Origin: Balanoglossus misakiensis
Lineage: Eukaryota > Hemichordata
Reading direction: 5' to 3'
Length of the DNA stretch: 64,000 bases
Assembly: GCA_040954595.2 (NCBI GenBank)
Contig: CM082591.2
Span: 10,106,001-10,170,000, forward strand
Positions 47,334-59,920 of the stretch are shown piece by piece (the first letter of the stretch is position 1; every line of letters starts with the position of its first letter). The translations under genes were made by a program, and so were the position numbers. Under the pieces are notes generated by a model. That model did no database searches, had not been told where the DNA came from, and worked only from the letters and a program-made list of their open reading frames with translations.

Positions 47334-49850
47334 GGGACTGTTCAGAATTTACTTCCAAGTTGGGGATGGAGGATTTTTTATTTTCCTGGTGATTTTTTTC
47401 CATGGTCTCCCCTAGTAAATTGTGGAGGAAATATGTGGTCCCTCCTTAAATTTCCTGGGGATTTTCCATGGTCCCCCTATTGTGACTTTTATGTCTAGTC
47501 TCCCCTAATTTGTCTTGGAGAAAATGGGTGGTCCCCCCCCCCCTCTGAAAATTCTCCGCCCCCTGGAAGTAAATTCTGAACAGTCCCTTATTAAAGCCAA
47601 CAGCTAGCACCCTGGCTTCTCTGCCAGAGGAGCGATAACATCGACAAAATGCAGATACACAAGAAATGAGCACTTTATTCCACAAGTGAAGTAGTCTGTT
47701 CCCTGCCCCATTCCCACCGCTGGCTGCGCCCTTTAGCGTAGCGCCGATGGCAGTGGGAATGGGGCAGGGGACCAGACTACAAGTGAAGAACCCCAGTAAC
47801 AGACGTAGCGAACAAACAAACTACATGTACTAACAACAAAGCAAGAAAAGTGTCAAGCGTCGTCAAAGAAAACGAAAAAGTTCTAGCATGGTTGGTAAAA
47901 GTTATTGGTAGAAAACGAATAGGGCCTTCTACAAATGACGTCTCAGACCCGCAAACGCAACCAGAACACAAAACACATGCACAGAACAGTTTAAGCCGGT
48001 TGTTGTATGGAGCAGCAATAATCTGCGGTTGGGCCGTCGTAGATTTTCGCTGGTGGTGAAAATAAATAAAACACGATCGATGTTCGATTTATTCCAGATC
48101 ACATGCGTTTACGGCCAGGAGAGAGCATAAAAGTCTTCAAATGACCATGTGGTGGCGCACTTTTTCCGATTGGCTGTATTTCAATTTGTTCGTGGTAAAT
48201 TAATTTTGTGGAGGTGACCGGCACTGAAGCTCTTAGCTAGGATGAGGTGGGATGGAAAAATGCCCCATTTTAGCTGTTTTAAAATATACGACTATTTATA
48301 GACAAAAGGAAAATAAAACAAGCGCAAAAACATACCAAACCTAGTTTTATTAATTAAAAACAAAATTGCTGAGTAAAGGTTTTCATGTGGGCATTCACTT
48401 TGAACTTGCTAAATTAATTTAAAGAGACAAAGTCGCTCTCTCTTTGTCCTTTTGCGATGATAGAATGCTTGCTTGAAGTCTCTCGTGCAATAAATGATGT
48501 CGATTCATACATGTATGGATGGTGTATAGGTGGTCGGAATTTACATGTCTTCGCCACGACCAAACCAACAACACGTAAAATCAAAGTTTGGGTCATAAAA
48601 TCGAGTTTGGTTACAGTCTAGAATTTCATGCCACCCCTTATGGTCATATTATTCTTGGTAGGCAAAAGTGACAAGTAGTCAAGTTTCAACACAGGCAACA
48701 TTTTTTACAAACAAACCACAAAGAAGACATCAAAAGGGAGAGAATTATAGAATGGTCAATGTGTGAAAAGTTAAGATACGTAAAGTGGCCGGGTTCAACA
48801 TTAACTCATCGACTTCATATCGTCTTCATGCCATGGTTTTTGCCTGCCCTGAAAGTTCTTGTCGTTGCAGAAGTGGTTTTGACAGAAAGAATTTAGTCTT
48901 CCGGGATGTTTGTGATTATTTGAACACCAGACAATACAATGCAACCTTGACTTCCAAAATACTTACCGGCATTGCATTATCTTACCATGGTTAGGCCTAC
49001 AGTGAACACATTTTCAACAATATTTTCTGAGATACCGCTGATATTTGTTTTGTAGTATGGATATTAAATTATACATCCCGATACAAAACAGAATGTTATA
49101 GAATCCTTCCTGAGTGATATTGAAAAAATTACCGGAATGGTACCGCCTAATCTATGGTTAGGGTTATTGCTATTATTTTATATCAGTAATCGACTTTGTG
49201 TATATCAATGTCATTTTCATAACGAAAATGAACTCGAGTCTAATGTAAACGTTACGAATTGATCGAAAGGCGCTCTGATGAATGTTAACACGAGTGCGCA
49301 GTGACAAGACATGCATCGTGCATGACAGTGACAACAGTTCCTATAGAGCAGTTAAAAAATAAACCGGCCGTCCGTAAATTTATCAGCTATATTTTTTTTT
49401 ATTTAGTCACGTTTTCCCTGTTGCATGCTATTAGTTCAGGGACCAGTTTTAGCAGTGCTCTATTGAGTACTTTCGTATCGATGGATTGATCTCTCGTCCA
49501 ATCAGAATGGCGGATGGTAGCATGATCCGACATATTGCGTATTACAATAGGGCTTCCTCATACAGGTCAGAACGGAGAGGTCTTTCATTTTATTTTAGGA
49601 CGTCTCAGCTCCTTTGTATTTTCTGTTATAGTGTTAAAGAAATCAAACGGTTTTGTTTTGGCCGGTAAACACCGATGGATTAACTCTTAAGTCCATCGTG
49701 CATCCAAACGCAGTCGAGTCGGTTTGGTCATTGTTTATGCGACAGTAAATGCCAAATGTGACAGAAGCATCATATTAAATGAGATAGAATACACAAACAA
49801 ACAAACATACGAATAAACAAACAGGCAAACAAACAAACAGACAACCATTA
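47334..49850. repeat. 2.5-kb array, unit 19 (partner of unit 14)
   Basis: MITE A is 47334-47587 and MITE B 47692-47779. GACGTAGCG, GAGATACCG, ATGGTACCGCC and GGGACCAG are shared with unit 14. Private: AACGCAACCAG near 47955 and AAACAGACAACC near 49836. Confidence 0.97.
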
Positions 49851-52371
49851 GGGACTGTTCAGAATTTACTTCCAAGTTGGGGATGGAGGATTTTTTATTT
49901 TCCTGGTGATTTTTTTCCATGGTCTCCCCTAGTAAATTGTGGAGGAAATATGTGGTCCCTCCTTAAATTTCCTGGGGATTTTCCATGGTCCCCCTATTGT
50001 GACTTTTATGTCTAGTCTCCCCTAATTTGTCTTGGAGAAAATGGGTGGTCCCCCCCCCCCCCTCTGAAAATTCTCCGCCCCCTGGAAGTAAATTCTGAAC
50101 AGTCCCTTATTAAAGCCAACAGCTAGCACCCTGGCTTCTCTGCCAGAGGAGCGATAACATCGACAAAATGCAGATACACAAGAAATGAGCACTTTATTCC
50201 ACAAGTGAAGTAGTCTGTTCCCTGCCCCATTCCCACCGCTGGCTGCGCCCTTTAGCGTAGCGCCGATGGCAGTGGGAATGGGGCAGGGGACCAGACTACA
50301 AGTGAAGAACCCCAGTAACAGACGTAACGAACAAACAAACTACATGTACTAACAACAAAGCAAGAAAAGTGTCAAGCGTCGTCAAAGAAAACGAAAAAGT
50401 TCTAGCATGGTTGGTAAAAGTTATTGGTAGAAAACGAATAGGGCCTTCTACAAATGACGTCTCAGACCCGCAAACGCCACCAGAACACAAAACACATGCA
50501 CAGAACAGTTTAAGCCGGTTGTTGTATGGAGCAGCTATAATCTGCGGTTGGGCCGTCGTAGATTTTCGCTGGTGGTGAAAATAAATAAAACACGATCGAT
50601 GTTCGATTTATTCCAGATCACATGCGTTTACGGCCAGGAGAGAGCATAAAAGTCTTCAAATGACCATGTGGTGGCGCACTTTTTCCGATTGGCTGTATTT
50701 CAATTTGTTCGTGGTAAATTAATTTTGTGGAGGTGACCGGCACTGAAGCTCTTAGCTAGGATGAGGTGGGATTGAAAAATGCCCCATTTTAGCTGTTTTA
50801 AAATATACGACTATTTATAGACAAAAGGAAAATAAAACAAGCGCAAAAACATACCAAACCTAGTTTTATTAATTAAAAACAAAATTGCTGAGTAAAGGTT
50901 TTCATGTGGGCATTCACTTTGAACTTGCTAAATTAATTTAAAGAGACAAAGTCGCTCTCTCTTTGTCCTTTTGCGATGATAGAATGCTTGCTTGAAGTCT
51001 CTCGTGCAATAAATGATGTCGATTCATACATGTATGGATGGTGTATAGGTGGTCGGAATTTACATGTCTTTGCCACGACCAAACCAACAACACGTAAAAT
51101 CAAAGTTTGGGTCATGAAATCGAGTTTTGTTACAGTCTGGAATTTCATGCCACCCCTTATGGTCATATTATTCTTGGTAGGCAAAAGTGACAAGTAGTCA
51201 AGTTTCAACACAGGCAACATTTTTTACAAACAAACCACAAAGAAGACATCAAAAGGGAGAGAATTATAGAATGGTCAATGTGTGAAAAGTTAAGATAGGT
51301 AAAGTGGCCGGGTTCAACATTAACTCATCGACTTCATATCGTCTTCATGCCATGGTTTTTGCCTGCCCTGAAAGTTCTTGTCGTTGCAGAAGTGGTTTTG
51401 ACAGAAAGAATTTAGTCTTCCGGGATGTTTGTGATTATTTGAACACCAGACAATACAATGCAACCTTGACTTCCAAAATACTTACCGGCATTGCATTATC
51501 TTACCATGGTTAGGCCTACAGTGAACAAACTTTCAACAATATTTTCTGAGTTACCGCTGATATTTGTTTTGTAGTATGGATATTAAATTATACATCCCGA
51601 TACAAAGCAGAATGTTATAGAATCCTTCCTGAGTGATATTGAAAAAATTACCGGAATGCTACCGCCTAATCTATGGTTAGGGTTATTGCTATTATTTTAT
51701 ATCAGTAATCGACTTTGTGTATATCAATGTCATTTTCATAACGAAAATGAACTCGAGTCTAATGTAAACGTTACGAATTGATCGAAAGGCGCTCTGATGA
51801 ATGTTAACACGAGTGCGCAGTGACAAGACATGCATCGTGCATGACAGTGACAACAGTTCCTATAGAGCAGTTAAAAAATAAACCGGCCGTCCGTAAATTT
51901 ATCAGCTATATTTTTTTTTTTATTTAGTCACGTTTTCCCTGTTGCATGCTATTAGTTCAGGGGCCAGTTTTAGCAGTGCTCTATTGAGTACTTTCGTATC
52001 GATGGATTGATCTCTCGTCCAATCAGAATGGCGGATGGTAGCATGATCCGACATATTGCGTATTACAATAGGGCTTCCTCATACAGGTCAGAACGGAGAG
52101 GTCATTCCTTTTATTTTAGGACGTCTCAGCTCCTTTGTCTTTTCTGTTATAGTGTTAAATAAATCAAACGGTTTTGTTTTGGCCGGTAAACACCGATGGA
52201 TTAACTCTTAAGTCCATCGTGCATCCAAACGCAGTCGAGTCGGTTTGGTCATTGTTTATGCGACAGTAAATGCCAAATGTGACAGAAGCATCATATTAAA
52301 TGAGATAGAATACACAAACAAACAAACATACGAATAAACAAACAGGCAAACAAACAAACAAACAACCATTA
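49851..52371. repeat. 2.5-kb array, unit 20 (sister of unit 21)
   Basis: MITE A is 49851-50106 and MITE B 50211-50298. It shares AAGATAGGTAAAG, CAAACTTTCAAC, ACAAAGCAG and TAAATAAATC with unit 21. Private: GCAGCTATAATC near 50534 and GGGATTGAAA near 50768. Confidence 0.97.
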
Positions 52372-54889
52372 GGGACTGTTCAGAATTTACTTCCAAGTTG
52401 GGGATGGAGGATTTTTTATTTTCCTGGTGATTTATTTCCATGGTCTCCCCTAGTAAATTGTGGAGGAAATATGTGGTCCCTCCTTAAATTTCCTGGGGAT
52501 TTTCCATGGTCCCCCTATTGTGACTTTTATGTCTAGTCTCCCCTAATTTGTCTTGGAGAAAATGGGTGGTCCCCCCCCCCTCTGAAAATTCTCCGCCCCC
52601 TGGAAGTAAATTCTGAACAGTCCCTTATTAAAGCCAACAGCTAGCACCCTGGCTTCTCTGCCAGAGGAGCGATAACATCGACAAAATGCAGATACGCAAG
52701 AAATGAGCACTTTATTCCACAAGCGAAGTAGTCTGTTCCCTGCCCCATTCCCACCGCTGGCTGCGCCCTTTAGCGTAGCGCCGATGGCAGTGGGAATGGG
52801 GCAGGGGACCAGACTACAAGTGAAGAACCCCAGTAACAGACGTAACGAACAAACAAACTACATGTACTAACAACAAAGCAAGAAAAGTGTCAAGCGTCGT
52901 CAAAGAAAACGAAAAAGTTCTAGCATGGTTGGTAAAAGTTATTGGTAGAAAACGAATAGGGCCTTCTACAAATGACGTCTCAGACCCGCAAACGCCACCA
53001 GAACACAAAACACATGCACAGAACAGTTTAAGCCGGTTGTTGTATGGAGCAGCAATAATCTGCGGTTGGGCCGTCGTAGATTTTCGCTGGTGGTGAAAAT
53101 AAATAAAACACGATCGATGTTCGATTTATTCCAGATCACATGCGTTTACGGCCAGGAGAGAGCATAAAAGTCTTCAAATGACCATGTGGTGGCGCACTTT
53201 TTCCGATTGGCTGTATTTCAATTTGTTCGTGGTAAATTAATTTTGTGGAGGTGACCGGCACTGAAGCTCTTAGCTAGGATGAGGTGGGATGGAAAAATGC
53301 CCCATTTTAGCTGTTTTAAAATATACGACTATTTATAGACAAAAGGAAAATAAAACAAGCGCAAAAACATACCAAACCTAGTTTTATTAATTAAAAACAA
53401 AATTGCTGAGTAAAGGTTTTCATGTGGGCATTCACTTTGAACTTGCTAAATTAATTTAAAGAGACAAAGTCGCTCTCTCTTTGTCCTTTTGCGATGATAG
53501 AATGCTTGCTTGAAGTCTCTCGTGCAATAAATGATGTCGATTCATACATGTATGGATGGTGTATAGGTGGTCGGAATTTACATGTCTTTGCCACGACCAA
53601 ACCAACAACACGTAAAATCAAAGTTTGGGTCATGAAATCGAGTTTTGTTACAGTCTGGAATTTCATGCCACCCCTTATGGTCATATTATTCTTGGTAGGC
53701 AAAAGTGACAAGTAGTCAAGTTTCAACACAGGCAACGTTTTTTACAAACAAACCACAAAGAAGACATCAAAAGGGAGAGAATTATAGAATGGTCAATGTG
53801 TGAAAAGTTAAGATAGGTAAAGTGGCCGGGTTCAACATTAACTCATCGACTTCATATCGTCTTCATGCCATGGTTTTTGCCTGCCCTGAAAGTTCTTGTC
53901 GTTGCAGAAGTGGTTTTGACAGAAAGAATTTAGTCTTCCGGGATGTTTGTGATTATTTGAACACCAGACAATACAATGCAACCTTGACTTCCAAAATACT
54001 TACCGGCATTGCATTATCTTACCATGGTTAGGCCTACAGTGAACAAACTTTCAACAATATTTTCTGAGTTACCGCTGATATTTGTTTTGTAGTATGGATA
54101 TTAAATTATACATCCCGATACAAAGCAGAATGTTATAGAATCCTTCCTGAGTGATATTGAAAAAATTACCGGAATGCTACCGCCTAATCTATGGTTAGGG
54201 TTATTGCTATTATTTTATATCAGTAATCGACTTTGTGTATATCAATGTCATTTTCATAACGAAAATGAACTCGAGTCTAATGTAAACGTTACGAATTGAT
54301 CGAAAGGCGCTTTGATGAATGTTAACACGAGTGCGCAGTGACAAGACATGCATCGTGCGTGACAGTGACAACAGTTCCTATAGAGCAGTTAAAAAATAAA
54401 CCGGCCGTCCGTAAATTTATCAGCTATATTTTTTTTTTTATTTAGTCACGTTTTCCCTGTTGCATGCTATTAGTTCAGGGGCCAGTTTTAGCAGTGCTCT
54501 ATTGAGTACTTTCGTATCGATGGATTGATCTCTCGTCCAATCAGAATGGCGGATGGTAGCATGATCCGACATATTGCGTATTACAATAGGGCTTCCTCAT
54601 ACAGGTCAGAACGGAGAGGTCATTCCTTTTATTTTAGGACGTCTCAGCTCCTTTGTCTTTTCTGTTATAGTGTTAAATAAATCAAACGGTTTTGTTTTGG
54701 CCGGTAAACACCGATGGATTAACTCTTAAGTCCATCGTGCATCCAAACGCAGTCGAGTCGGTTTGGTCATTGTTTATGCGACAGTAAATGCCAAATGTGA
54801 CAGAAGCATCATATTAAATGAGATAGAATACACAAACAAACAAACATACGAATAAACAAACAGGCAAACAAACAAACAAACAACCATTA
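52372..54889. repeat. 2.5-kb array, unit 21 (sister of unit 20)
   Basis: MITE A is 52372-52624 and MITE B 52729-52816. The left target duplication of MITE B is changed to CAAGCGAAG. Private: GATACGCAAG near 52691, GCAACGTTTT near 53733 and GCTTTGATG near 54310. Confidence 0.97.
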
Positions 54890-57407
54890 GGGACTGTTCA
54901 GAATTTACTTCCAAGTTGGGGATGGAGGATTTTTTATTTTCCTGGTGATTTATTTCCATGGTCTCCCCTAGTAAATTGTGGAGGAAATATGTGGTCCCTC
55001 CTTAAATTTCCTGGGGATTTTCCATGGTCCCCCTATTGTGACTTTTATGTCTAGTCTCCCCTAATTTGTCTTGGAGAAAATGGGTGGTCCCCCCCCTCTG
55101 AAAATTCTCCGCCCTCGGGAAGTAAATTCTGAACAGTCCCTTATTAAAGCCAACAGCTAGCACCCTGGCTTCTCTGCCAGAGGAGCGATAACATCGACAA
55201 AATGCAGATACACAAGAAATGAGCACTTTATTCCACAAGTGAAGTAGTCTGTTCCCTGCCCCATTCCCACCGCTGGCTGCGCCCTTTAGCGTAGCGCCGA
55301 TGGCAGTGGGAATGGGGCAGGGGACCAGACTACAAGTGAAGAACCCCAGTAACAGACGTAACGAACAAACAAACTACATGTACTAACAACAAAGCAAGAA
55401 AAGTGTCAAGCGTCGTCAAAGAAAACGAAAAAGTTCTAGCATGGTTGGTAAAAGTTATTGGTAGAAAACGAATAGGGCCTTCTACAAATGACGTCTCAGA
55501 CCCGCAAACGCCACCAGAACACAAAACACATGCACAGAACAGTTTAAGCCGGTTGTTGTATGGAGCAGCAATAATCTGCGGTTGGGCCGTCGTAGATTTT
55601 CGCTGGTGGTGAAAATAAATAAAACACGATCGATGTTCGATTTATTCCAGATCACATGCGTTTACGGCCAGGAGAGAGCATAAAAGTCTTCAAATGACCA
55701 TGTGGTGGCGCACTTTTTCCGATTGGCTGTATTTCAATTTGTTCGTGGTAAATTAATTTTGTGGAGGTGACCGGCACTGAAGCTCTTAGCTAGGATGAGG
55801 TGGGATGGAAAAATGCCCCATTTTAGCTGTTTTAAAATATACGACTATTTATAGACAAAAGGAAAATAAAACAAGCGCAAAAACATACCAAACCTAGTTT
55901 TATTAATTAAAAACAAAATTGCTGAGTAAAGGTTTTCATGTGGGCATTCACTTTGAACTTGCTAAATTAATTTAAAGAGACAAAGTCGCTCTCTCTTTGT
56001 CCTTTTGCGATGATAGAATGCTTGCTTGAAGTCTCTCGTGCAATAAATGATGTCGATTCATACATGTATGGATGGTGTATAGGTGGTCGGAATTTACATG
56101 TCTTTGCCACGACCAAACCAACAACACGTAAAATCAAAGTTTGGGTCATGAAATCGAGTTTTGTTACAGTCTAGAATTTCATGCCACCCCTTATGGTCAT
56201 ATTATTCTTGGTAGGCAAAAGTGACAAGTAGTCAAGTTTCAACACAGGCAACATTTTTTACAAACAAACCACAAAGAAGACATCAAAAGGGAGAGAATTA
56301 TAGAATGGTCAATGTGTGAAAAGTTAAGATACGTAAAGTGGCCTGGTTCAACATTAACTCATCGACTTCATATCGTCTTCATGCCATGGTTTTTGCCTGC
56401 CCTGAAAGTTATTGTCGTTGCAGAAATGGTTTTGACAGAAAGAATTTAGTCTTCCGGGATGTTTGTGATTATTTGAACACCAGACAATACAATGCAACCT
56501 TGACTTCCAAAATACTTACCGGCATTGCATTATCTTACCATGGTTAGGCCTACATTGAACAAATTTTCAACAATATTTTCTGAGTTACCGCTGATATTTG
56601 TTTTGTAGTATGGATATTAAATTATACATCCCGATACAAAACAGAATGTTATAGAATCCTTCCTGAGTGATATTGAAAAAATTACCGGAATGCTACCGCC
56701 TAATCTATGGTTAGGGTTATTGCTATTATTTTATATCAGTAATCGACTTTGTGTATATCAATGTCATTTTCATAACGAAAATGAACTCGAGTCTAATGTA
56801 AACGTTACGAATTGATCGAAAGGCGCTCTGATGAATGTTAACACGAGTGCGCAGTGACAAGACATGCATCGTGCGTGACAGTGACAACAGTTCCTATAGA
56901 GCAGTTAAAAAATAAACCGGCCGTCCGGAAATTTATCAGCTATATTTTTTTTTATTTAGTCACGTTTTCCCTGTTGCATGCTATTAGTTCAGGGGCCAGT
57001 TTTAGCAGTGCTCTATTGAGTACTTTCGTATCGATGGATTGATCTCTCGTCCAATCAGAATGGCGGATGGTAGCATGATCCGACATATTGCGTATTACAA
57101 TAGGGCTTCCTCATACAGGTCAGAACGGAGAGGTCATTCCTTTTATTTTAGGACGTCTCAGCTCCTTTGTCTTTTCTGTTATAGTGTTAAATAAATCAAA
57201 CGGTTTTGTTTTGGCCGGTAAACACCGATGGATTAACTCTTAAGTCCATCGTGCATCCAAACGCAGTCAAGTCGGTTTGGTCATTGTTTATGCGACAGTA
57301 AATGCCAAATGTGACAGAAGCATCATATTAAATGAGATAGAATACACAAACAAACAAACATACGAATAAACAAACAGGCAAACAAACAAACAAACAAACA
57401 ACCATTA
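54890..57407. repeat. 2.5-kb array, unit 22
   Basis: MITE A is 54890-55140 (right end GCCCTCGGGAAG instead of GCCCCCTGGAAG) and MITE B 55245-55332. Private: GTGGCCTGGTT near 56339, AAGTTATTGTC near 56405, CTACATTGAAC near 56550 and AGTCAAGTCGG near 57266. Confidence 0.97.
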
Positions 57408-59920
57408 GGGACTGTTCAGAATTTACTTCCAAGTTGGGGATGGAGGATTTTTTATTTTCCTGGTGATTTTTTTTCCATGGTCTCCCCTAGTAAATTGTGG
57501 AGGAAATATGTGGTCCCTCCTTAAATTTCCTGGGGATTTTCCATGGTCCCCCTATTGTGACTTTTATGTCTAGTCTCCCCTAATTTGTCTTGGAGAAAAT
57601 GGGTGGTCCCCCCCCCTCTGAAAATTCTCCTCCCCCTGGAAGTAAATTCTGAACAGTCCCTTATTAAAGCCAACAGCTAGCACCCTGGCTTCTCTGCCAG
57701 AGGAGCGATAACATCGATAAAATGCAGATACACAAGAAATGAGCACTTTATTCCACAAGTGAAGTAGTCTGTTCCCTGCCCCATTCCCACCGCTGGCTGC
57801 GCCCTTTAGCGTAGCGCCGATGGCAGTGGGAATGGGGCAGGGGACCAGACTACAAGTGAAGAACCCCAGTAACAGACGTAACGAACAAACAAACTACATG
57901 TACTAACAACAAAGCAAGAAAAGTGTCAAGCGTCGTCAAAGAAAACGAAAAAGTTCTAGCATGGTTGGTAAAAGTTATTGGTATAAAACGAATAGGGCCT
58001 TCTACAAATGACGTCTCAGACCCGCAAACGCCACCAGAACACAAAACACATGCACAGAACAGTTTAAGCCGGTTGTTGTATGGAGCAGCAATAATCTGCG
58101 GTTGGGCCGTCGTAGATTTTCGCTGGTGGTGAAAATAAATAAAACACGATCGATGTTCGATTTATTCCAGATCACATGCGTTTACGGCCAGGAGAGAGCA
58201 TAAAAGTCTTCAAATGACCACGTGGTGACGCACTTTTTCCGATTGGCTGTATTTCAATTTGTTCGTGGTAAATTAATTTTGTGGAGGTGACCGGCACTGA
58301 AGCTCTTAGCTAGGATGAGGTGGGATGGAAAAATGCCCCATTTTAGCTGTTTTAAAATATACGACTATTTATAGACAAAAGGAAAATAAAACAAGCGCAA
58401 AAACATACCAAACCTAGTTTTATTAATTAAAAACAAAATTGCTGAGTAAAGGTTTTCATGTGGGCATTCACTTTGAACTTGCTAAATTAATTTAAAGAGA
58501 CAAAGTCGCTCTCTCTTTGTCCTTTTGCGATGATAGAATGCTTGCTTGAAGTCTCTCGTGCAATAAATGATGTCGATTCATACATGTATGGATGGTGTAT
58601 AGGTGGTCGGAATTTACATTGTCTTTGCCACGACCAAACCAACAACACGTAAAATCAAAGTTTGGGTCATGAAATCGAGTTTTGTCACAGTCTGGAATTT
58701 CATGCCACCCCTTATGGTCATATTATTCTAGGTAGGCAAAAGTGACAAGTAGTCAAGTTTCAACACAGGCAACATTTTTTACAAACAAACCACAAAGAAG
58801 ACATCAAAAGGGAGAGAATTATAGAATGGTCAATGTGTGAAAAGTTAAGATACGTAAAGTGGCCGGGTTCAACATTAACTCATCGACTTCATATCGTCTT
58901 CATGCCATGGTTTTTGCCTGCCCTGAAAGTTCTTGTCGTTGCAGAAGTGGTTTTGACAGAAAGAATTTAGTCTTCCGGGATGTTTGTGATTATTTGAACA
59001 CCAGACAATACAATGCAACCTTGACTTCCAAAATACTTACCGGCATTGCATTATCTTACCATGGTTAGGCCTACAGTGAACAAATTTTCAACAATATTTT
59101 CTGAGTTACCGCTGATATTTGTTTTGTAGTATGGATATTAAATTATACATCCCGATACAAAACAGAATGTTATAGAATCCTTCCTGAGTGATATTGAAAA
59201 AATTACCGGAATGCTACCGCCTAATCTATGGTTAGGGTTATTGCTATTATTTTATATCAGTAATCGACTTTGTGTATATCAATGTCATTTTCATAACGAA
59301 AATGAACTCGAGTCTAATGTAAACGTTACGAATTGATCGAAAGGCGCTCTGATGAATGTTAACACGAGTGCGCAGTGACAAGACATGCATCGTGCGTGAC
59401 AGTGACAACAGTTCCTATAGAGCAGTTAAAAAATAAACCGGCCGTCCGGAAATTTATCAGCTATATTTTTTTTTATTTAGTCACGTTTTCCCTGTTGCAT
59501 GCTATTAGTTCAGGGGCCAGTTTTAGCAGTGCTCTATTGAGTACTTTCGTATCGATGGATTGATCTCTCGTCCAATCAGAATGGCGGATGGTAGCATGAT
59601 CCGACATATTGCGTATTACAATAGGGCTTCCTCATACAGGTCAGAACGGAGAGGTCATTCCTTTTATTTTATGACGTCTCAGCTCCTTTGTCTTTTCTGT
59701 TATAGTGTTAAAGAAATCAAACGGTTTTGTTTTGGCCGGTAAACACCGATGGATTAACTCTTAAGTCCATCGTGCATCCAAACGCAGTCGAGTCGGTTTG
59801 GTCATTGTTTATGCGACAGTAAATGCCAAATGTGACAGAAGCATCATATTAAATGAGATAGAATACACAAACAAACAAACATACGAATAAACGAACAGGC
59901 AAACAAACAAACAACCATTA
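57408..59920. repeat. 2.5-kb array, unit 23
   Basis: MITE A is 57408-57660 (right part CTCCTCCCCC) and MITE B 57765-57852. Private: GGTATAAAACG near 57981, CCACGTGGTGACG near 58219, a 1-bp T insertion near 58619 and TTCTAGGTAGG near 58727. Confidence 0.97.
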
